Shown piece by piece: positions 5,960 through 8,923 of a stretch of 8,923 nucleotides of DNA; position 1 is the first letter of the stretch, and the number at the start of each line of letters is the position of its first letter. Under the pieces are notes generated by a model. That model made no database searches, was not told the DNA's origin, and worked only from the letters and a program-made list of their open reading frames with translations. Origin of the DNA: Bacillota bacterium. Lineage in GTDB: Bacteria > Bacillota_A > Clostridia > Clostridiales > Clostridiaceae. The stretch is taken from positions 1 to 8,923 of the forward strand of contig JAKBFR010000101.1 in assembly GCA_021837545.1 (NCBI GenBank). The letters are read 5' to 3'. The position numbers were made by a program, and so were the translations under genes.

Positions 5960-6493
5960 TTAATCTATTCTAATGCTACCTACACACTTGCCATCCTCAA
6001 AATCTATTTTAATTAGTCCAACGTCAGTTAAAGTAACCTTCAAAGGCTTGAATCTGTCTACTGAAAAGTTAAATACTTCTTTAAGCTTTTCAGTACTTAA
6101 GCCTATGCCTAATGTACAATGGGGATTCCAGCGCCCAGGTAAATAATAAGGACTCGAATTTCCGCTTAAAGCCTTAAATTGCTCATGATATTTAATATGA
6201 ACATTTAGTAATTCTTCAGTTACAGTAGGTTTTATAAAACAAGTACCAGTCATAGGAAATGTTCCAAGGATATCAAAATGGGTATCAATAGGTTTAAAGT
6301 TAGACTTAAAGATTCGGAACTCTTCAAGAAACTCTTTTTCGTTTATGTCCTCGTATACTGCTAAGGTTATATGGGGGCATATCTCTTTAATGTCTTTTAG
6401 GCTCGAATCTATGTTTTTATTACTCAACTCTTCCCAAATACTTCTTATGTATTGATCCACTTCTTCATTTAAAAATAACTCTATTGCATACAT
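5960..6493 (-). CDS. 2'-5' RNA ligase family protein (2H phosphoesterase)
   Basis: This 177-aa protein has the two H-x-T signatures that define the 2H superfamily: P40-H41-I-T43 and P124-H125-C-T127, spaced as expected for the two-lobed fold. Members act on 2',3'-cyclic phosphates or 2'-5' linkages in RNA or nucleotides, and the two histidines are the catalytic pair. The length fits the family. It is presumably cytoplasmic. The ATG has GGAGG 7 nt upstream. It follows thrS on the same strand with an 84-bp gap containing a hairpin but no clear minus-strand terminator, so read-through from thrS is possible. Its physiological substrate cannot be told from sequence; tRNA or cyclic-phosphate RNA repair is the usual guess. 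Confidence 0.85.
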   Translation of the reverse strand: MYAIELFLNEEVDQYIRSIWEELSNKNIDSSLKDIKEICPHITLAVYEDINEKEFLEEFRIFKSNFKPIDTHFDILGTFPMTGTCFIKPTVTEELLNVHIKYHEQFKALSGNSSPYYLPGRWNPHCTLGIGLSTEKLKEVFNFSVDRFKPLKVTLTDVGLIKIDFEDGKCVGSIRID

Positions 6494-6534
6494 AAAATAA
6501 CCTCCTTAAATTTTATATTTTATTACAGTATGTA

Positions 6535-6558
6535 TCACCCACTTATAGAAGTGGGTGA
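6535..6558. other. Stable hairpin between thrS and 2H phosphoesterase gene
   Basis: TCACCCACTT (6535-6544) and AAGTGGGTGA (6549-6558) pair perfectly over 10 bp with a 4-nt loop, 19 nt after the thrS stop. The stem is much more GC-rich than its surroundings. On the minus strand no T-run follows it (the sequence is TACATACTG), so it does not look like an intrinsic terminator for thrS. On the plus strand CTTTTATT follows, but no plus-strand gene needs it. It may be an mRNA processing or stability hairpin, or a remnant of a hairpin-ended insertion element. Confidence 0.6.
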
Positions 6559-6577
6559 CTTTTATTCTGAAACGTGG

Positions 6578-8491
6578 TTAAATCTCTAGAGTTTTATTAT
6601 CTATTTCGACTTTAACTCTTGAAATAAATTCATTCAAGGAAACACTGCCCTCTTCGCCATTTTTTCTGCTTCTTATAGAGATATTACCTTCCCCCTGCTC
6701 TTTTTCTCCTATAACTAAAATATAAGGTACTCTCTCATTTCTTGCTTCTCTAATTTTATAACCAATCTTTTCTACCCTAGCATCAAAGTCTACTCTAATG
6801 TTATTTTCATTAAGAATGTTTACCACATTCTTTGCATAATCGTGGAACTTATCTGAAATAGGGAGTACTTTTACCTGTACAGGAGCAATCCAAGTTGGGA
6901 ATTTACCTGCAAAATGCTCTATTAATACTCCAATAAATCTCTCTATACTTCCAAAAATTACTCTGTGAATAACGATAGGTCTATGCTTTTCACTATCGCT
7001 ACCGATATAATTTAAATCAAATCTTTGCGGAAGTTGAAAATCTAATTGTATAGTTCCACATTGCCAACTTCTACCTATGCTATCTTGCAGATGAAAATCA
7101 ATTTTTGGACCGTAAAATGCTCCGTCGCCTTCATTTATCTTATATTGCATATTCATCTCATCTAATGCTCCAGCTAGTGAGCTTTCAGCTATTTGCCACT
7201 CTTCATCGCTGCCCATAGAATTTTCTGGTCTTGTTGAAAGTTCAACATTATATTTAAATCCAAATCTTGTATATACCTCATTTATAAGTCCAATTACACC
7301 CTTTATTTCTTCTTTTATTTGCTCTGGAAGCATGAATATATGAGCATCATCCTGAGTGAAAGCTCTTGCCCTCATAAGTCCCTGGATAGCTCCAGATAGT
7401 TCATGTCTGTGAACTCTGCCAAGTTCTCCTACTCTTAAAGGTAAATCTCTATAAGAATGGGGCTCTGATTTATAAACAAGCATACCCCCTGGACAGTTCA
7501 TTGGTTTAATTGCAAAATCTTCTTCATCAATCTTAACTGTATACATATTTTCTTTGTAGTGATACCAATGTCCCGAAGTTTCCCAAAGTTTTCTGTTTAA
7601 GATTAATGGAGTTTCAATTTCCACATATCCAGATTTTTTATGGATACCCCTCCAATATTCAATTAAATTATTCTTTAAAACAACACCATTAGGTAGGAAA
7701 AATGGGAAACCTGGTCCTTCCTCCATAAGCGTAAATAACTTAAGCTCTTTTCCTAGCTTTCGATGGTCTCTCTTCTTTGCTTCTTCAAGCATAGTAATGT
7801 AAGCTTCTAATTCACTTTTTTTAGTGAAGGCTGTTCCATATATTCTTTGTAGCATCTTATTTTTTTCGTCACCTCTAAAGTAAGCACCAGCAACAGATAA
7901 AAGCTTAAATGCCTTGATATATGAAGTGGATGGAACATGTGGACCTGCACAAAGATCAACAAACTCTCCTTGCTTATAGAAAGATAGAATCTCTCCTTCT
8001 GGAAGATCTTTAATTAATTGAATTTTATAGGGTTCTTCTTTTTCATTCATAAGTTTTATAGCTTCTTCTCTTGAAAGTACAAATCTTTCAAGCTTTAAAT
8101 CTTCTTTTACTATCCTCTGCATTTCCACTTCTATTTTTTCTAAAATTTCTGGAGTAAATGTTTCTTCAGAGTCAAAATCATAGTAGAATCCATTATCAAT
8201 CGCAGGACCAATAGCAAGTTTCATATTTGGATATAATCTTTTTACTGCCTGGGCAAGCACATGAGCTGCAGTATGTCTTAATGCGAATCTTCCCTCTGCA
8301 TCTTCAAAAGTTAAAATTTCCACAGAACAATCACAATTTATTTCAGTCATTAGCTCTGCAATTTCACCATTAATTCTTGAACTTAAAGCCTTTTTAGCTA
8401 GTGCTGGACTAATCTTCATAGCAATCTCGTAAACACTTACACCTTGTTCAATTTGAAGAACATTTCCATCCTTTAACATAATATTTAACAT
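6578..8491 (-). CDS. thrS: Threonyl-tRNA synthetase
   Basis: This 637-aa protein is full length and collinear with bacterial ThrRS, which charges tRNA-Thr with threonine in the cytoplasm. Domains: TGS (about 1-62); editing domain (63-225) with H73-x3-H77 and C181/H185, the residues that hydrolyse Ser-tRNA-Thr; class II catalytic core (240-535) with zinc ligands C333, H384 and H509, motif 2 around RVHRHELSGA (359-368), and motif 3 GSIERFIG (514-521); and an anticodon-binding domain (536-637). The ATG is preceded by GGAGG at 7 nt. A second ATG at codon 5 is less well placed. Expression is controlled by at least two tandem T-box leaders immediately upstream. The 2H phosphoesterase gene follows at 84 bp. 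All key residues are present. Confidence 0.98.
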   Translation of the reverse strand: MLNIMLKDGNVLQIEQGVSVYEIAMKISPALAKKALSSRINGEIAELMTEINCDCSVEILTFEDAEGRFALRHTAAHVLAQAVKRLYPNMKLAIGPAIDNGFYYDFDSEETFTPEILEKIEVEMQRIVKEDLKLERFVLSREEAIKLMNEKEEPYKIQLIKDLPEGEILSFYKQGEFVDLCAGPHVPSTSYIKAFKLLSVAGAYFRGDEKNKMLQRIYGTAFTKKSELEAYITMLEEAKKRDHRKLGKELKLFTLMEEGPGFPFFLPNGVVLKNNLIEYWRGIHKKSGYVEIETPLILNRKLWETSGHWYHYKENMYTVKIDEEDFAIKPMNCPGGMLVYKSEPHSYRDLPLRVGELGRVHRHELSGAIQGLMRARAFTQDDAHIFMLPEQIKEEIKGVIGLINEVYTRFGFKYNVELSTRPENSMGSDEEWQIAESSLAGALDEMNMQYKINEGDGAFYGPKIDFHLQDSIGRSWQCGTIQLDFQLPQRFDLNYIGSDSEKHRPIVIHRVIFGSIERFIGVLIEHFAGKFPTWIAPVQVKVLPISDKFHDYAKNVVNILNENNIRVDFDARVEKIGYKIREARNERVPYILVIGEKEQGEGNISIRSRKNGEEGSVSLNEFISRVKVEIDNKTLEI

Positions 8492-8530
8492 AATAGCTCC
8501 TCCTTTTATTTAAATAATTTACTAGAAAAC

Positions 8531-8560
8531 AAAAAACTCGTCCCTAAAAAAGGGACGAGT
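8531..8560 (-). terminator. T-box 1 terminator hairpin
   Basis: On the minus strand, ACTCGTCCCT (complement of 8551-8560) pairs with AGGGACGAGT (complement of 8536-8545) as a perfect 10-bp stem with a T-rich loop. A TTTTT run follows (complement of 8531-8535). It lies about 40 nt before the thrS start and is the regulated element of the leader. Confidence 0.92.
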
Positions 8561-8768
8561 ATACTCGCGATTCCACCCAAATTATAGCAAATCACAAAAA
8601 ATGTGTATTACTATCACTCAATACCTTTAACGCTGGCCTGCGGATATACTTACTTAAGTTCAGTACTCAACTCAGAGGTGGTTTTCAATAATACTTATTC
8701 AAGAAACCTCTCAGCCGGTGGGTTTCACTCTCTGTTAAAATAGTAAATTATTTACTCTTCCTCTTCAA
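8531..8768 (-). promoter_or_regulatory. T-box leader 1 of thrS (complete)
   Basis: Read on the minus strand, this has the classic T-box layout: a Stem I region with AGAGAGTGAAACC and GGCTGAGAGG, a middle region with ATATCCGCAGG, the T-box TGGGTGGAATCGCG (8566-8579), and a terminator at 8531-8560. The likely specifier codon is ACC (8680-8682), matching threonine and placed opposite an AGTGA loop between the paired CAGAG and CTCTG; a second ACC follows immediately. Uncharged tRNA-Thr would pair with the specifier and with the T-box bulge, favouring read-through into thrS. Confidence 0.95.
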
Positions 8769-8798
8769 TGTTTTTTTATATAAGTTTAATAAAAATAA

Positions 8799-8923
8799 AA
8801 AAACTCGCCCCTAAAAAAGGGACGAGTAAACTCGCGATTCCACCCAAATTACAGCAATGCACAAAAAAATGTGTACTACTATCACTCAATACCATTAACG
8901 CTGGCTAGCGGATATACTTACTT
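8799..8923 (-). promoter_or_regulatory. T-box leader 2 of thrS (partial, runs off window)
   Basis: This is a second T-box with the same T-box sequence TGGGTGGAATCGCG (8833-8846), 267 bp upstream of the first. It has its own terminator: ACTCGTCCCT (complement of 8818-8827) with AGGGGCGAGT (complement of 8803-8812). One pair is G-U only in minus-strand RNA, which confirms the strand. The 3' half is nearly identical to leader 1, including ATATCCGC and the CCAGCG stretch. Stem I and the specifier codon lie beyond the window, so its amino acid cannot be read, but threonine is expected. The promoter is also outside. Confidence 0.93.

Noticed and set aside
5942..5961. AT-only hairpin at the end of the 2H phosphoesterase gene as a terminator
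   Set aside because: The stem TAATAAAT/ATTTATTA has no GC pairs and no following T-run on the minus strand.

Overview
This is an AT-rich stretch of a low-GC Gram-positive chromosome, most likely a Clostridium or close relative. The indicators are strong GGAGG-type ribosome binding sites, T-box control of thrS, a CD3324-family small HTH protein, an ECF-transporter S component and very A/T-biased codon use. No tRNA, rRNA, CRISPR array or intact transposase gene is visible. Most genes lie on the minus strand; only the pentapeptide-repeat gene is on the plus strand.

Right end, read on the minus strand: two tandem T-box leaders (the upstream one cut by the window edge) precede thrS, a complete threonyl-tRNA synthetase. 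It is followed by a 2H phosphoesterase of the 2'-5' RNA ligase type. Next is a two-gene unit: a 346-aa protein with a nucleotidyltransferase-like N-terminus, then an 86-aa CD3324-family HTH protein, with a palindrome just upstream of the pair.

Middle: a 301-bp foldback repeat lies just after the HTH gene. Beyond it is an ECF S component with a structured leader. It converges on the plus-strand pentapeptide-repeat gene, and both end at a shared bidirectional terminator. A 303-bp intergenic region with a good plus-strand promoter separates the pentapeptide gene from a divergent alpha/beta-hydrolase gene that starts with TTG.

Left end: a MerR-family regulator is driven by a textbook MerR-type promoter (19-bp spacer containing a palindrome). 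It is followed at 23 bp by a 50-aa two-helix membrane peptide. A second copy of the foldback repeat begins 12 bp after that peptide and runs off the window.

The most unusual feature is the foldback repeat. Each copy is one long imperfect hairpin with a nearly invariant 54-nt tip. The arms differ in sequence between the copies but stay self-complementary within each copy. Both copies sit 10 to 12 bp after the stop codon of a minus-strand gene, in the same orientation. This suggests either a non-autonomous mobile element with a strong site preference or a structured 3'-UTR RNA family.
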